This document shows, piece after piece, positions 1 to 11,234 of a stretch of DNA of 64,000 nucleotides. The stretch is taken from the NCBI GenBank assembly GCA_014526335.1, contig JACTAT010000039.1, positions 3,272,202 to 3,336,201 of the forward strand, given 5' to 3'. The translations under genes and the position numbers were made by a program. The notes under the pieces are model-generated. The model did not search any database. It was not told the DNA's origin and saw only the letters and a list, made by a program, of their open reading frames with translations. Source of the DNA: Chrysaora quinquecirrha (lineage: Eukaryota; Cnidaria; Scyphozoa; Semaeostomeae; Pelagiidae). How positions within the stretch are numbered: position 1 is the stretch's first letter; every line of letters begins with the position of its first letter.

Positions 1-3000
1 TGATGAAGAAGATGAAGATGAAGATATCGATGACAATGAAAAATACTCTAAATCTGCTTTGTTTATGCCAGGTAAGCGTAAATATTAATCTAATCTAAGG
101 TTCAGTATATATTTCAGACAAACTAGTGTTCGCTATACATGATAAACATCTGTAAATATGCTTCACTTTAGGTGCTGAAATTGAATTTAATTGGTGCTGA
201 AGAAGGCACAACATAGCCGAGACACGAAAAAGTCAAACGGGTGGACAGTTTTGGGATGTGTGACTTAGAGAGTTACTCGGCGATTTCATTGATTGAAGGC
301 TGTCCTATAGAGCTCTATAAAAATAGTGGCCTTCTAGTGAACGTCGTCGCAAAAGAAGCCCTCTATCGATGGTGCCCTGCAAATGCAGTCCAGGTTCGAA
401 AATCCCTCTATGGCTCAGTGGAGGTATGCCGTCATGCAGTCCAGGTTCGAATCCTATGTACTGCAGTATACCACTAGTGTCCTAGTGTTCGCCATTCATG
501 ACAAATACATTTGTAGATTTCTATGCTTGTACTTTGACAGAGCTCATAGCTAACGTTCAAACGTTGTTCTTAAATCATCTGAGATTCTCATTACAAGCAA
601 TTTTTAATTGTTTGGCTACGTCACAAAACATTGCCTGTGTTTGCTTATCAATGTTTCAAATGTTTCAAAGCTTGAAAGCAAACATTCTTTACGTGCAGAG
701 TTGTGCGACGTGACCAAACGGTCAAACATTATATTTGGCAAGTGAATGTCCTATGTTTGAGTAACATTGTTTGATTGTTCTGCCAGAAGGCCCTGGTCAA
801 AGGATCGCTATCTATACAAAAATATTTGAATGAACATTTAAATGATGAAATGTCAATTAAAGGTAACGATGGTAAAAAGAAAAAGTCTGGAAGATCTGGA
901 AGTGTATCTGGTTCAAGTTCAAGCAGCCGATCAGCCACTCCGACTCAACTTGGTGATTCAAATAGGCCGGGTACACCACAGTCTGGAAAAATATCAAGTA
1001 AGGATTGTGAGTAGCTGCAGAACGTATTTGAATAACTGAATTTATTAACCATAACCAGAGACATATGATTCCTGTAGTCTAAAGAACTTCAAACCAAGGG
1101 GCATTTCACTCCTCAAAATGGCGTACGTGATTCCCGTTGAAACAAGAGGACTAACTTAAACTTTCTCGTCGTGTTTATTGATTCCATGATAATCAACCGA
1201 TAATCAATAAACATGGTTGAAAGTTAATCTGCTTCTTCATTTCTTTATTTATATATTTACTCATATATCAATCTATCTATATATTGATTTCTTTGTTTAT
1301 TTAGTCATTTATTCAGTGATTTATTTACTTTTTAGAGTATGTTTTTCTATTTATTTTTGTTTCATTTATATAGCAATATTTGTTTATTTTAGCCCAACAA
1401 AGAAAGCAAGCATCCAGCAGAAGTACTCCAACTTTAACACCACCATCTAACAAACAAGGTTTGTATTAAGTGAAACTTTTAAAATACATACTTATCTACC
1501 GTTTTCTCCAGGTTTTTGGATTTTAACTCGTACAAATTTTATTCCTGTAAGTTAAATTTGTTAACGATAGGTTAGTAACAAGACGCTCCTATGTTTGCGA
1601 AGAGTACGGCGAATGTAATAAGTCTACCTCTAAAAGTCAACCTCTTAATTTATATTGTTTGGTCACCAATGTTTGATCTTTTGACGAGGGCCTAACTTAT
1701 CATTTAACAGTTGTACCAGACTAACAACTTTTTTGTTTGTTGAAATAGATTATCCTAAAATTATATAGAACTTATAGGTCTGTTTGATTCTTGTTGCTTA
1801 AAGTTTTCATTGTTTTCCTCTTTTAGATTATCAGTCTTCAAGAAAACGTCCTAGCAGTAGGCAGTCACCAGAAGGTCACTCTCCACCAAGCAAGAAGGAA
1901 AAGTTACAGAGTATCAATCAAGGTAATTCACAGCCTTCAAAAATACTCCTAAAAGGGCATTTACATATAACGTGCTCGCCTTAAAAATTCCTTGGCCTCA
2001 TTGCAAGACAACTCTAACCTTGTAATACTATAATGCTACACTCAAACATCATATTTGAGGCATATCAGGCTTGGTGTCTCTTTATATTATTTAGATGCTG
2101 TTTCGTCGTGCTCTAATCTAGCAAGCTCTTGCTGTCAGATAATCAGTGAGGTCGAGATTCAAACCCCGGTAGCGTTACAGAAAAGGTCAAGGTCTCGATT
2201 AGTTAACCTACTACTGGGATCCTAGTGACCAGAGCTAAAAACCATTTCACCTTCTCCTTCCTACAGTTCAAGAACTAAATGGCACAAAAAAAATCATTTT
2301 ACCTTCACCTTCAATTGATATACAAAGTACCAAGCCACTGGCACAACGCAATTAATGCTCGTGTTGTAGTGAAGTTGTTGTGGCGTCGTGGTGTAATCCA
2401 GCTGACTCGTGGTGTCAATAGCTCAGTATGGCCAGGGTTCGAGTCCAGCCCAGGTAGCGTTACAGTCTAGGTCGAGGTCTCAATTTGTAAACCTACTACT
2501 GGGATCCTTGCGACTAGAGCTAAAAAACCATTTCACTTTCACCTTCATTCAGTTAAAGAACTAAGGGCCTCCGACCATCAACGGGCCTGCGACAAATATT
2601 TACGTATTGTGTGCCTTTTGGCAATTACTATTGTATCGTATAAGGGAATGCCATAATCAGTCATTAACCAGGGAACACGTAACATGCATTTTTTCAAGGT
2701 TCTAAAGGCTTTTTCTCAAAAATTTCCCTATTACTTCGATCCCCCTTTCACCGTAGAGCTGACTTTGCTTCACTCTCTGCATAAGGGCCCCATTTTACTG
2801 AATTCCTACGAGCCCCGAGTGTCTCTATTACTCCAATGAACCAAGCGTCGCGTCGCAAACGCATACAGCTTAATTGAGCTTAGAATTCTGGCTGTCATCG
2901 TGATTTAGTTTTGATCATGATTATGGCTGATTATATTTTGTTTCGTTTTATTTTCAGACAAACATATATCGAAAAAACAATCACTGGATGTCGTAAATAC

Positions 3001-3250
3001 ACAGAAATCTCTACAGAAGGAGCAAACGGATGCAAAAGAACCGCTAGCAATAACTGAAGTTACAATCAGAAGATATCTCTCTCACAAACCAATGACAACA
3101 ACTGATTTAGTTAAAAAATTCAAAACAAAACGAACTGGTTTGACTAAAGAACAAACTGTCAGTACTATTGCCGCCATTTTGAAGAAAATAGGTCCAGAAA
3201 GACAAACTATTGATGGCAAACTTTATTTGTCACTGAAACCTAAAAAATAG
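1..3250 (+). CDS. GTF2F1: TFIIF alpha subunit (RAP74), 3' portion of gene
   Basis: General transcription factor IIF large subunit, which helps RNA polymerase II initiate and elongate in the nucleus. Only the C-terminal half lies in the window. Exons I can phase are 2-71 (acidic, rich in D/E), about 803-997 (Ser-rich linker), 1393-1458, 1827-1922 and 2958-3250, all joining in phase 1. The last exon encodes the C-terminal winged helix: a stretch beginning ITEVTIRRYLSHKPMTT and continuing through the KKF-KTKRTGLTKEQTV and GPERQTIDGKLYLSL motifs, then KPKK and the TAG stop. In the family this domain contacts TFIIB and the FCP1 phosphatase. The exon 2 start is uncertain: 787 has the better acceptor but breaks phase with exon 1, while 803 keeps phase with a weak acceptor. 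The linker (SGRSGSVSGSSSSS, then STPTLTPPSN) is typical of the disordered RAP74 middle. Identification is firm from the C-terminal domain. Confidence 0.93.
200..510 (+). repeat. tRNA-like SINE family B, copy 1 (in GTF2F1 intron)
   Basis: This intronic stretch matches two other places in the window (47985-48530 and 48545-48745). Shared landmarks are GCTGAAGAAGGC near the left end, a GAGTTACTCGGCGATTTCA block, and a pol III B-box-like GGTTCGAATCC at about 442-452 followed by TGTATACCACT and TTCATGACAAATA. A GGTTCRAATCC box points to a tRNA-derived short interspersed element. Copies differ by many substitutions, so the family looks old. Confidence 0.6.
500..785. repeat. AAACATTG-rich palindromic repeat (MITE-like)
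   Basis: The intron before GTF2F1 exon 2 holds repeated variants of CAAACATTGTTTG with GTCACAAAACATTG and GACGTGACCAAACGGTCAAACATT. The same words recur at 53600-54010, 54570-54920 and, weakly, 57640-57780. Alternating direct and inverted copies suggest a fold-back, non-autonomous DNA element. Its right edge lies beside the next exon, which may be why the acceptor there is hard to place. Confidence 0.55.
1097..1165. repeat. MITE with CGAGGGGCA termini, partial copy 1
   Basis: Left-half fragment: AAGGGGCATTTCACTCCTC, then GTACGTGATTCCCGTTGAAACAAGAGGACTAACTT. It matches the left half of the element at 25365-25520 and lies in a GTF2F1 intron. Confidence 0.55.
2090..2272 (+). repeat. tRNA-derived SINE family A, copy 1
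   Basis: The sequence runs TTTCGTCGTGCTCTAATC (A-box-like), GAGATTCAAACCCC (B-box-like), GGTAGCGTTACAG, then CCTACTACTGGGATCCTAGTGACCAGAGCTAAAAACC and a pyrimidine-rich CATTTCACCTTCTCCTTC tail. Copies 2 to 6 share these blocks in the same order. The two boxes at tRNA-like spacing and a shared body and tail support a tRNA-headed SINE. Confidence 0.75.
2365..2555 (+). repeat. tRNA-derived SINE family A, copy 2
   Basis: The best preserved copy in the window. It starts TGGCGTCGTGGTGTAATCCA with the A-box-like TGGTGTAATCC, then ACTCGTGGTGTCAATAGCTC, the B-box GGGTTCGAGTCC, GGTAGCGTTACAG, CTACTACTGGGATCC and ends CATTTCACTTTCACCTTC. It lies only about 95 bp after copy 1 in the same GTF2F1 intron, so two copies landed in tandem. 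Confidence 0.8.
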
Positions 3251-4494
3251 ACCTTTGTTGTTTTTATACACAAAAAATATTATTGACTATAACCAGTGTT
3301 TAATTTTTTAGATTAATTAACTCGCAAAAGTTATTTAGTGTCATCTTTTTTGTTGTTAATCTAAAAAACTGGTCTTTTTAGCGCACATGCTTATATCATG
3401 GTTTATCGCTTGAAACTTCTGAAGGTGTCGTGGCCCTGGGTATTGCTGCGGAGCTGCGTGAAGCAGTTTATTGTTTGTTTGCGGCACTGTTGTTGCGGTT
3501 GCTGTCATGCATTTCATGTATGTATTGAGTCTATTTGTAGTAAATCAAAATGGCTTGAAAAGCAAAAACATTGCTCATTGCTGGAGATGAATGCTCCCCA
3601 CTTGCATCCACAATGCCGAGACAATGTGGCTGAGGCGTCGCATCTTACGGTGGTTCCCGTTACAGGAAATCGCTATCCTCCCGTGAATCTTCGGCCAGCC
3701 AAGGGGGTGGGACTATCCGGCCCCCAGACCATGTGCTTACGCTTGGATATCCCGCCAGCTTCCGACTCACACGCTGAACAATTATGTGATACATCGTCTT
3801 TTTACTGACAGAATTTCTTCAAGTAATTCAGGCAATTGTGGGAGAAACTTTGTCGCGTATCCGCTACGTTTTTGACACTCGGACTTAAATGCTTCTATTC
3901 GACTGCTTCGACTTATAGAATTACTACTTACCATGAAAGATTCTAACAAGATAACATTGATGAATATTTTCAATTTTTTTCAGGAAGTGGGCGTCAGTGC
4001 AAACGGCCTGAATTTCAAACTACCACTATGCATCAGTGATTGGATCACAAAGTGGGGGGGTTGAGGATTCGAGAAATGAGATGCTTACATCAAACCATAC
4101 ACCAAGTACCTCAGTGATTTCGAATTGATTTGATTTGATGCGAAGTTGGATGTGCTGTTTTCAAGTTCCTCTTCCTTTATGTAACTGGAATACGATGAAC
4201 ATTGCATGTCATATGGTCAATTCAATTCCTGGAGAATAAAACAAGGATCATTTGAAGAAATGCTAGCATTTTGGTATGACTTTTGCAGCATCTTTCTTTT
4301 TGATGAATGATATCATCTTTTTAGGCCACTCACATTTGGACGGACTGGGATCCCCCTGTGGCCTAAGCATTTCTGCTTGTATCTACACTTAAATCATTTT
4401 TAAATATCTATTGCGAATTTATATGTTGCAGGTTTGCTAAAATATATATTAAATATTTGTAGATAAATGGATGATAATGAAAGATTGAAGAAAG
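3251..4494. other. Spacer between GTF2F1 and the FADD-like gene
   Basis: There is no convincing gene here. The 3558-3861 part is a dispersed repeat with a close copy at 62748-63051. The rest is AT-rich unique sequence that should contain the 5' UTR and promoter of the next gene; I see no clear TATA box or initiator. Confidence 0.6.
3558..3861 (+). repeat. About 300-bp dispersed repeat, copy 1
   Basis: Nearly the same sequence occurs at 62748-63051 in the same orientation. It starts at GCTGGAGATGAATGCTCCCC, passes through a GC-rich core (GGTGGTTCCCGTTACAGG, GACTATCCGGCCCCCAG, TTGGATATCCCGCCAGC) and ends near GAATTTCTTC. Copies differ by scattered substitutions and indels, and the GC content stands out from the surroundings. 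The class is unknown. The short reading frame through it differs in frame between copies, so I do not treat it as coding. Confidence 0.8.
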
Positions 4495-7400
4495 ATGAGC
4501 AAAGATAAACCTAAAACACTGGACATCAGTTCCAACACTTTGAAATTATTTGAAATAAGCAAGCACTTGACAGAAAAAGAATTAAAGACTTTGAAAACAC
4601 TCTGTTCTGAAGTGATTCCTGCTGGAACTCTTGAGAAAATAACAACAGTTTTAGAACTTTTTAAAAAGATTGAAGAAATTGATGAGACTGGAGATGGTGG
4701 AAGGGATTTTTTATCCAAATTGTTGCATTTGATTGACAGAGATGATTTATATAGAAAACTCAATGGCCTCCCTCAAGGTTAGTTGTGGTTGTAATGTTAT
4801 ACTTTTGGGTGTCTTATTGCTAAGTAACAATGGTAATAGCGATGGCAAAGCCCTGGTTTCAATAAAATCGTAGAGAGATTGGTGACGGTCTACGACTATC
4901 CCTTCTTCAATATTCCATTTACGATTTGATGTAAGTTATGAATAATGATCACCAGCAATTGTAATGATAGTGAGAGCATGTATCAATTGAATCAGAAAAT
5001 CAACACAGATGATCCCAGACCCTTGCCAATCCTCTTTTTATCCCCTTATGGATAATACAACAGTGACATGCTAAAACATTTAGCTCAGCAGGTCATGGCA
5101 CCACTGGTCCCACTTGGGGTAAGCCTAAAGCCAATCCAATCTACCCTCTACAGTCAAGCTGTCCATCCTGCTCCTACCTAGGTGGGTAAATGAGTACTTA
5201 GGGTATATGTTCTAGAATATCATTGCAGAGCATAAGTTGCAGGTCTCACTCAGAAGAATGTTGCAATAAGGTGAACCTGCTTTACCAAGGAAATATATAT
5301 TATAAATATTGTATGATTTCTTATCCATCTGCACACAGCTTCAGCTTCCTGATTATAAGTAAAAATCACTTTGTATTCAAAAATTTATTCCACAAATTTT
5401 TAATTCAATGACAGTTGATGAAAAGGTTGTGAAAGATAACAAAAGAGGTACAACCAACAGAGAGGTTTTGCTGTTAATTTCGAATAAAATTGCCGCAGAT
5501 TGGAGACGCCTTGGTAGATATCTTGATGTTGATGATGATGTCATTGATCAAATTGAGGCAGATCACAGAAAAGCATTTGATAAATCATATGAAGTATTAA
5601 GAGAATGGATTAAGAATGACGGAGATGAGGCTACTGTGGAAAATCTGAAAAATTGTCTTGAAAGAATGGGACGAAAAGATATTGTAAATGCAATCGATGG
5701 GAAAAGTATGTCATTTTGTTTTTTGTAATTGATTTTGTTTATTCGGTAACAGGACAAGTCAGCCCACAACAAAGTTATAGGAATATCTGAATGCACATGC
5801 TGAAAGTGCACTTAAATCAATAGGCTAAAGCCTTCAAAAGAAGCCAAAGTTTCAAAATTTTGCTCCCAAAATACCTACTACCTGCCAACCCTGTTCCATT
5901 ATGCCTTGTACTTCTTACTTATGTTGGAAATTTTGAGATGGCTTTTAAGCATTGTTAAATGTAAAGAACTGTGTTAATTGTTTTCAAATGTTTTCCAGAT
6001 TCATCTCAGGATCTTTCCTTGCCATTTCAAGAGACTGAAGGTAGGCAGGCTTGCTTTTGTTAACTTTTTGTAGAATGAAGGAAATAGGGAGGGGGGAGAC
6101 ATCTTGGCATTATTCATCTATTAAATGTTGGTCTATTTTGTAGTTATTGCACTTAAATATTTGATTTTAATTGCTGCAGATCAAGTGAAGGACCCTCCTG
6201 GAAATCAACTACCTATTACAGATGGTAATATTTTTAAATTTTGATTGCTTTTTACATGTTTTGGCCTTATAAAACGAAACAACCTTCTTTCATGTCAGTT
6301 TTCACGTTTTTCTCTTTTTTTTTGCAATTTTTCCATTTTGTCAATTTGTCAATTTACCCGGACAATCTTTTGCATACACTTTAATAGTTTTTCAATTGTG
6401 TCGTTTGCTATTTAAGATTATAAGGTTGTGGTTCAAAATGTCCACAGTGTGCCAAATCAAGATAGAGCTAAATAATGTTGTAGTATAAATATCTGCATTT
6501 GAACCACATTTTCCCATAAATACACGCTTTTTTAAAAAGAACTACTTTATAAGGAACTTTTATAACGAACTGTTTTAGCCAACGCAAACAATAAAGAATT
6601 AGAAAGCCATTTCCATACGAGGGGCATTTCCCTCCTCGAAAAAGTGCACTAGATTATTGCTATTGAAACAAAAGGATTCTTTCAAGATTCTTACGAAAAC
6701 AATAGAGATTCAAGCTGAGGGTGTACGAGATTCTTGGAAGTGAATTGCCCCTCGTTTATATACATTGCAGTCAAAATTCACATAAATCGTATGTTATGCA
6801 TGTATCAAATGTTTCCTTAAGTAGTTTCTAGCTTTGCTCATATACAGATGTCTCTTTATGATCGTCATGGCACTTAATATGCAGTTAAAATTAAGGAACT
6901 ATTAAGGAACTTTTGGTACTACGATTAAATCAAAAGAGGTCCAAAAATAAGGAACTTTTGGTACTAGACCTTGAGCTAGGTTCTTTATAAAATATAAAGC
7001 GTGTATTATGCTTGACAAGATTTCAGAGATTTTTTTTGATAATACGTTCTTTTTATTGATAATAGGACGAAGCAGTTCATTAGACACTGATCATCCTGCG
7101 GAAACGATGGAAAAAACCAAGGTATTTTCTTGTGTTGATCTGTTATGATACTATAAACTTACGGCAGTTTCAAAGATGGATCTGCATACGGATACTTTTA
7201 AAAAGAATCTGCCCCGAATAGAAGCCATCGTCGACAACTCGTCGCATTGAAGCCACCCATTTTCATGCTTTTTTGTTCATACCCCCCAAATTTTTATTCG
7301 TATAATCAAACATAGAAATTCAAAGCAGCCTAGACATCATTAATTTTGCCCACTTCTAAATTTCTAATTTCGTAGGATAGTTTTAAGCCCTTGTTTTTCT

Positions 7401-9754
7401 TTGTGATTCTATAATGGTGTTTTCAACTTTTCCATTTGAAGCTACTCCTAGCAAGTTTAACGTTCAGAACTTTGGTGGCCATGTCTTCGTTGGAGATTTC
7501 GCTAGCATGACAATTCATCATAATAAACAACGTATGTACCTGATATTTCTTTAAATTTCCTCTTTGTTTTATAGTATTTTTGGTATTTTGTTGGTATTCT
7601 TTTGGTATGTATTTATGTATGTATAAAAGTTCTTTAACGTGAATTACAGAGCTAAGTTAAAAACTTGTTTACAGCCTGGTTCACAAATTAAAATGCAGTA
7701 AATAAAATTAAAAGAATAAAACTCTAATAACAATGTACACGATAAAAGGTTCATAAAAGGCAATAAAGTTCATAATAAAAGCTCAATGGAATGACCAGTC
7801 ATATTTTTAATTAGTATGGTATTTTGTGTATTGTAAGTTTTTCTTGAAGCTATTGGTGTTCGTATCAACTTTAAAGTAAGTTATCATTTTTATTATTAAT
7901 TATCATAAATTTATAACGTACAAAACTTATAATGTATCTTATAAGATTCCTTCGATAACAATTGAGACTCGACTTGAGGGTGTACGAGATTCCAAGGAGT
8001 GAATTGCCCCTCGGTAATTTGTTGGTATTCTTGAAGTTTTTCTTGAAGTTATTCGTGTTCTTACCAACTTAAAATTGAGTTATCATTATTGTTATTAATT
8101 ATTATAACGTGTTTTAACCTTTAAATTTTGACGAGCCACTTATTGTTAAAAGGAGAACAGACAGCCATTTTCGATGTCATTGCCAGTTATGAAAACCTTT
8201 CACTAGTAGTCTGATCTGAGTCGTACAAAACTTCATGAAATTAAGATGAAAAGCAGAAACATCTTTGGATATAAAGCTTTTTTATCGGTGTTTATGGGAA
8301 ACGTTTCAGTGTGAAGGGAAAGACGATGCAGTATATAGTCTCATATCGTTTTCATTTGTACAAGTATAGTGTGAGCGGGTAAACGTGGCCAAACTAGTTA
8401 GGTACTGTTATTACCTGTTCATGTATCCTTTTGTTTCGTTGCCTCAAAGTCTTTTCATCTTTAAAAACAAACAAACAATATATCATGTATAATATATGAT
8501 TCACCATAGTCAATAGAAGTGAGGACACTTCTATTGACTATGGATTCACGAAGCTTTTCGTTCATGTAGAATATCCTCAGGTGTAAAAAAAATTGTTCAT
8601 CTGTTTTTCTCTTTTCTAGCTCAAGCTGCCAAGAGTCTTCCTTCTAATTTACAAACCAAACAGATTCATGCGTCATCGTTACAAGAGCTTTTAAGTAAGG
8701 ACAGTATTTTCTTGTCTTTTTTCTGATTTGATTTTTGAATATTTTGAACCTGGTCTGCTGTTAACGTACTGGTTTATTGGGCTTTGCTTTGCATTTCCAT
8801 CCATTTATACCCGTTTTTATATGATATGGAACCTTTGGTCTGCGGTGAATAACGGAAAAATCCTGGAACATACAGAGAGCTGTTTCGTCTGACACTTCTC
8901 AGAATATGAACGTCGTAAACAGACCGAAGCAATTGGCATTATATATGCCGATTTCGATGTTCAAAGATGTTACCATTAATCATCGCAAACTCTGAATATT
9001 ATGTTTTAACGTTAATTGTATCAAGTTTTAACGAAACTATATTTTATGTAGCTGGAAACAGCCATCCTGTCACGTCTAGTTCAAGCAAATTCAATGTCAG
9101 AGTATTTGGAGGTACAGCTACAGTTGGAGATGGATTAACTGTGAAGATAAATCATGACAAACCAGATATTGTTGTAGCTAGTAAAGGTATTCTAAAATAA
9201 TCCTTTTCCAGTTTCCAGTATACAAAAGTTGTAGTTGTAAACGCATTTTTTGTCAGGACGTTCGGCTAAGATTCAGTATCAAGGATTCCACAGCTGACGG
9301 CAGAAATCGTTTTTAAGCAATGGTAATCCTAATCTTTAGGATTCACAGAAAAACAGACAGACCACTTCATTCTGCACAACATTTAGCTGAAAGCATTTTA
9401 TTTTTATGTGCTTTATTTTAGTATTTTGTAGAGAAAACTAGAATAGGCGAAGATAAGTTCGATTTTTCTTGAAATAGTAACATTTGATACTTTTACCTCC
9501 CTCTGTCTACAAGAGGGACATTCCTGCTTCCTTCAAAGAGCTTGTTAATCACATTAACCTGGTAGAGCGTTGCCACCAATTTAGTGTGTACGAATTTGCT
9601 ATCTTCTTTTACAACAGGTTAAGTATAGCAGCTTTGCATTTTGTTAAGCTGTTTATATCATCTATTAACGATGGAAATAATGCTATTCTTCTCACCTTTC
9701 TTGTCAGGTTCTGAAGAAAATGAAGAGAAGAAGACTATGGAAACTGCTATATAA
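4495..9754 (+). CDS. FADD-like adaptor with DED, death domain and two RHIM-like motifs
   Basis: Cytosolic death-fold adaptor, about 350 aa in nine inferred exons: 4495-4777, 5415-5705, 5999-6040, 6180-6224, 7066-7121, 7442-7531, 8620-8694, 9052-9186 and 9708-9754. Exon 1 is a death effector domain (residues about 15-93: LFEISKHLTEKELKTLKTLC, then DDLYRKLNGL near its end). Exon 2 is a death domain (IAADWRRLGRYLDVDDDVID, then ENLKNCLERMGRKDI). DED exon followed by DD exon is the layout of FADD, which couples death receptors to caspases. Unlike FADD (about 200 aa), it continues with a Pro/Ser linker and two motif exons (FGGHVFVGDFASMTI and FGGTATVGDGLTVKI), ending ETAI. The start ATG is the first in frame before the DED. 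Phase fits at every junction except 7121/7442, where a small exon or an indel may be missed. Confidence 0.8.
4540..4777 (+). other. Death effector domain exon
   Basis: Six-helix DED signature: helix 2 acidic/hydrophobic LTEKELKTLKTLC, helix 3 region PAGTLEKITTVLELFKKIEEI, then DFLSKLLHLIDRDDLYRKL, which matches the family's charge-triad helix 6 region. In FADD this domain recruits caspase-8-type proteases through DED filaments. The exon ends in phase 1 at 4777. Confidence 0.85.
5415..5705 (+). other. Death domain exon of the FADD-like gene
   Basis: It encodes LLLISNKIAADWRRLGRYL, then DDDVIDQIEADH, YEVLREWI, ATVENLKNCLERMGRKDIVN. The W-x-x-L-x-x-x-L pattern, the I-x-x-I-E motif and the L-x-x-W-I helix are those of FADD/IMD-type death domains. 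The exon is phase 1 on both sides, so the domain forms a shuffling unit. Confidence 0.88.
6618..6757. repeat. MITE with CGAGGGGCA termini, copy 2
   Basis: The element begins ACGAGGGGCATTTCCCTCCTCG and ends GAAGTGAATTGCCCCTCGT, so its tips form an inverted repeat around GAGGGGCAWTTC. It carries a body of CTATTGAAACAAAAGGATTCTT and GAGGGTGTACGAGATTCTTGG. Related copies or fragments are at 1097-1165, 7935-8012 and 25365-25520. It lies in a FADD-like gene intron and has no coding capacity. Confidence 0.7.
7442..7531 (+). other. RHIM-like glycine motif exon A1
   Basis: A 30-residue exon with SKFNVQNFGGHVFVGDFASM then TIHHN. The core V-G-D-x-x-x-M-x-I keeps the spacing of the RHIM core (hydrophobic-G-x-x-N-x-M-x-hydrophobic) but lacks the usual Q before it and the central N. 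Related motifs are at 9091-9162, 13752-13826 and 22660-22733. A short motif alone cannot prove amyloid formation. Confidence 0.5.
7935..8013. repeat. MITE with CGAGGGGCA termini, partial copy 3
   Basis: Only the right half is visible: AAGATTCCTTCGATAACAAT, GAGGGTGTACGAGATTCC and the terminal GTGAATTGCCCCTCGG. It matches the right half of the copy at 6618-6757. Confidence 0.65.
8504..8543. repeat. 40-bp perfect hairpin with flanking ATTCA
   Basis: The arms at 8504-8520 and 8527-8543 are 17-bp perfect inverted repeats (CCATAGTCAATAGAAGT) around a 6-nt loop. ATTCA occurs directly before the left arm and directly after the right arm, as a target duplication would. It may be a tiny relic of a foldback element. 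Confidence 0.75.
9091..9162 (+). other. RHIM-like glycine motif A2
   Basis: It encodes SKFNVRVFGGTATVGDGLTV then KINHD. It is clearly related to the motif at 7442-7531: S-K-F-N-V, F-G-G, V-G-D and an alternating hydrophobic run are shared. It sits in exon 9052-9186, phase 1 on both sides. Confidence 0.55.
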
Positions 9755-11234
9755 TAATAATGACAATGCGATTTTTATGCAGGTTTTATGAAAGTAGCTA
9801 AAATGACTTTCTAAGTTGATCAGTAATGAAATTTATATTTTTACAATTGATTTTAGCAATACACACTTGTAAACTCAGTGCTTGAGTTGTCAAACAGTTA
9901 AGAAACTTCCAGAATTAGCTCAGAAATGCTGGAAAAACTTTTCTAATTTTACGTTTGTCAGATAAAAAACAGTGTTTTTATTTGTCCTGTAATGGTCAGA
10001 AAATCGTTTCTGTCCTGCAAACTAAACAGTAGTCTTTCCCTGTCGCTATAAAACTGACCACATTTTACAGCAAAATAGCATTTGAGCAGTGGCGTAGCGA
10101 GGGGGCAGAGGGGGGTTGCTGCGCCCGTGCGCCGAGGAAAAGGGCGCGGAATGGGATATAGAAATTGTAAAGGTGAAAGTCATTGTTGAATTAAACTGCT
10201 GAAGGGTGCAGTTTGACTGTTGGTGTGGTGCTTTCTTGATTATTCTTATACATCTTCACGTTTTTCGTTATCTTGACTTTCAAACAACATTGCAAAGAAA
10301 GAAGAATTAAAACACCACTTCTTGCACATAAGCATACCCTAGACAACGAGCTCCCTAATTACGTATACTAAAGGGAAGGAATCCCCATAAATGGGGCGCA
10401 ACAAACATTCCTGAACAAAGGGCGCCAGTGTTGGTCGCTACTCCACTGCATTTGAGTTGCATTTCCCGCACTATTGTTTTTTTTTGCATCATCGTTTTTT
10501 CTTCCACCCAAGAATTTAAGAAACCTTTAAGAAACTTTGAATAATCAATTATTATTAAAATTAAGAAACTTTCAGTACTCAGAAATTTCCAAGTTGCTTG
10601 TGAAATAAAAATTGTGTATTGATACATCCAATCGATGAAGTGTGATGCATTAAACCTTTAGCATACGTCAGCATCTATGCTTTTGTAATCCACATGTATT
10701 GTGTAATCAGGTAATTAAACGCACTTTGTACATCCTGTTGTTTGTCTTGTTTATCGAAACTTTATTGCAACAATGCCCCATCGACCTTAGTTCCTTGTTT
10801 AGTTCCTTGTTTCGGTTTCTAGGAATTAAAATCAAAAAGAGGCTGAGATGCGCATGTGCAATGTTTTGCTTCAACAGTTTCGAAGAATGTCAGAATGCAG
10901 AATAGAAAGGCTCCTGATGGAGGGAGACGTTGTTTGTTTCCGTGGAGGAAGGACATGGCTTTGTAATCGTTTTGCTGTTTTCAGCTTTGAAAATGCAATG
11001 GTTTTCTTTTATGTTGTTCGTGGCAAACTTCGGCTGGCAAGCAAAGCACCCAAAGAGATAGAAGACTTATTGCAGCTACAAAAAAAAGGGCCTAGCCAAA
11101 TCAATCAGTTGAAAGTGAACCAATGTCTTGAAGGATTTGATTCATCAAGCATTAAATTTGAAACAGGATCTGGTTCTCACAAAATGTTCAATTTCAAGTT
11201 CTTTTAAAAACTGATAGAAAAGCAATATAGCAAT
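9755..11234. other. Spacer between the FADD-like and channel-death-domain genes
   Basis: No confident gene. The 10090-10150 part is GC-richer (GGGGGCAGAGGGG). A 119-codon open frame at 10848-11207 resembles nothing I know, and it ends just before the start codon of the next gene, so it is more likely 5' UTR or chance. Confidence 0.5.

Noticed and set aside
440..455. True tRNA gene at the GGTTCGAATCC box
   Set aside because: No acceptor stem or anticodon arm can be folded around it; with other copies sharing long non-tRNA sequence, a SINE-like repeat fits better.
10848..11207. 119-codon open frame before the channel-like gene
   Set aside because: It resembles no family I know, is in a different frame from the gene, has stops between it and the ATG at 11235, and has no clear splice sites.
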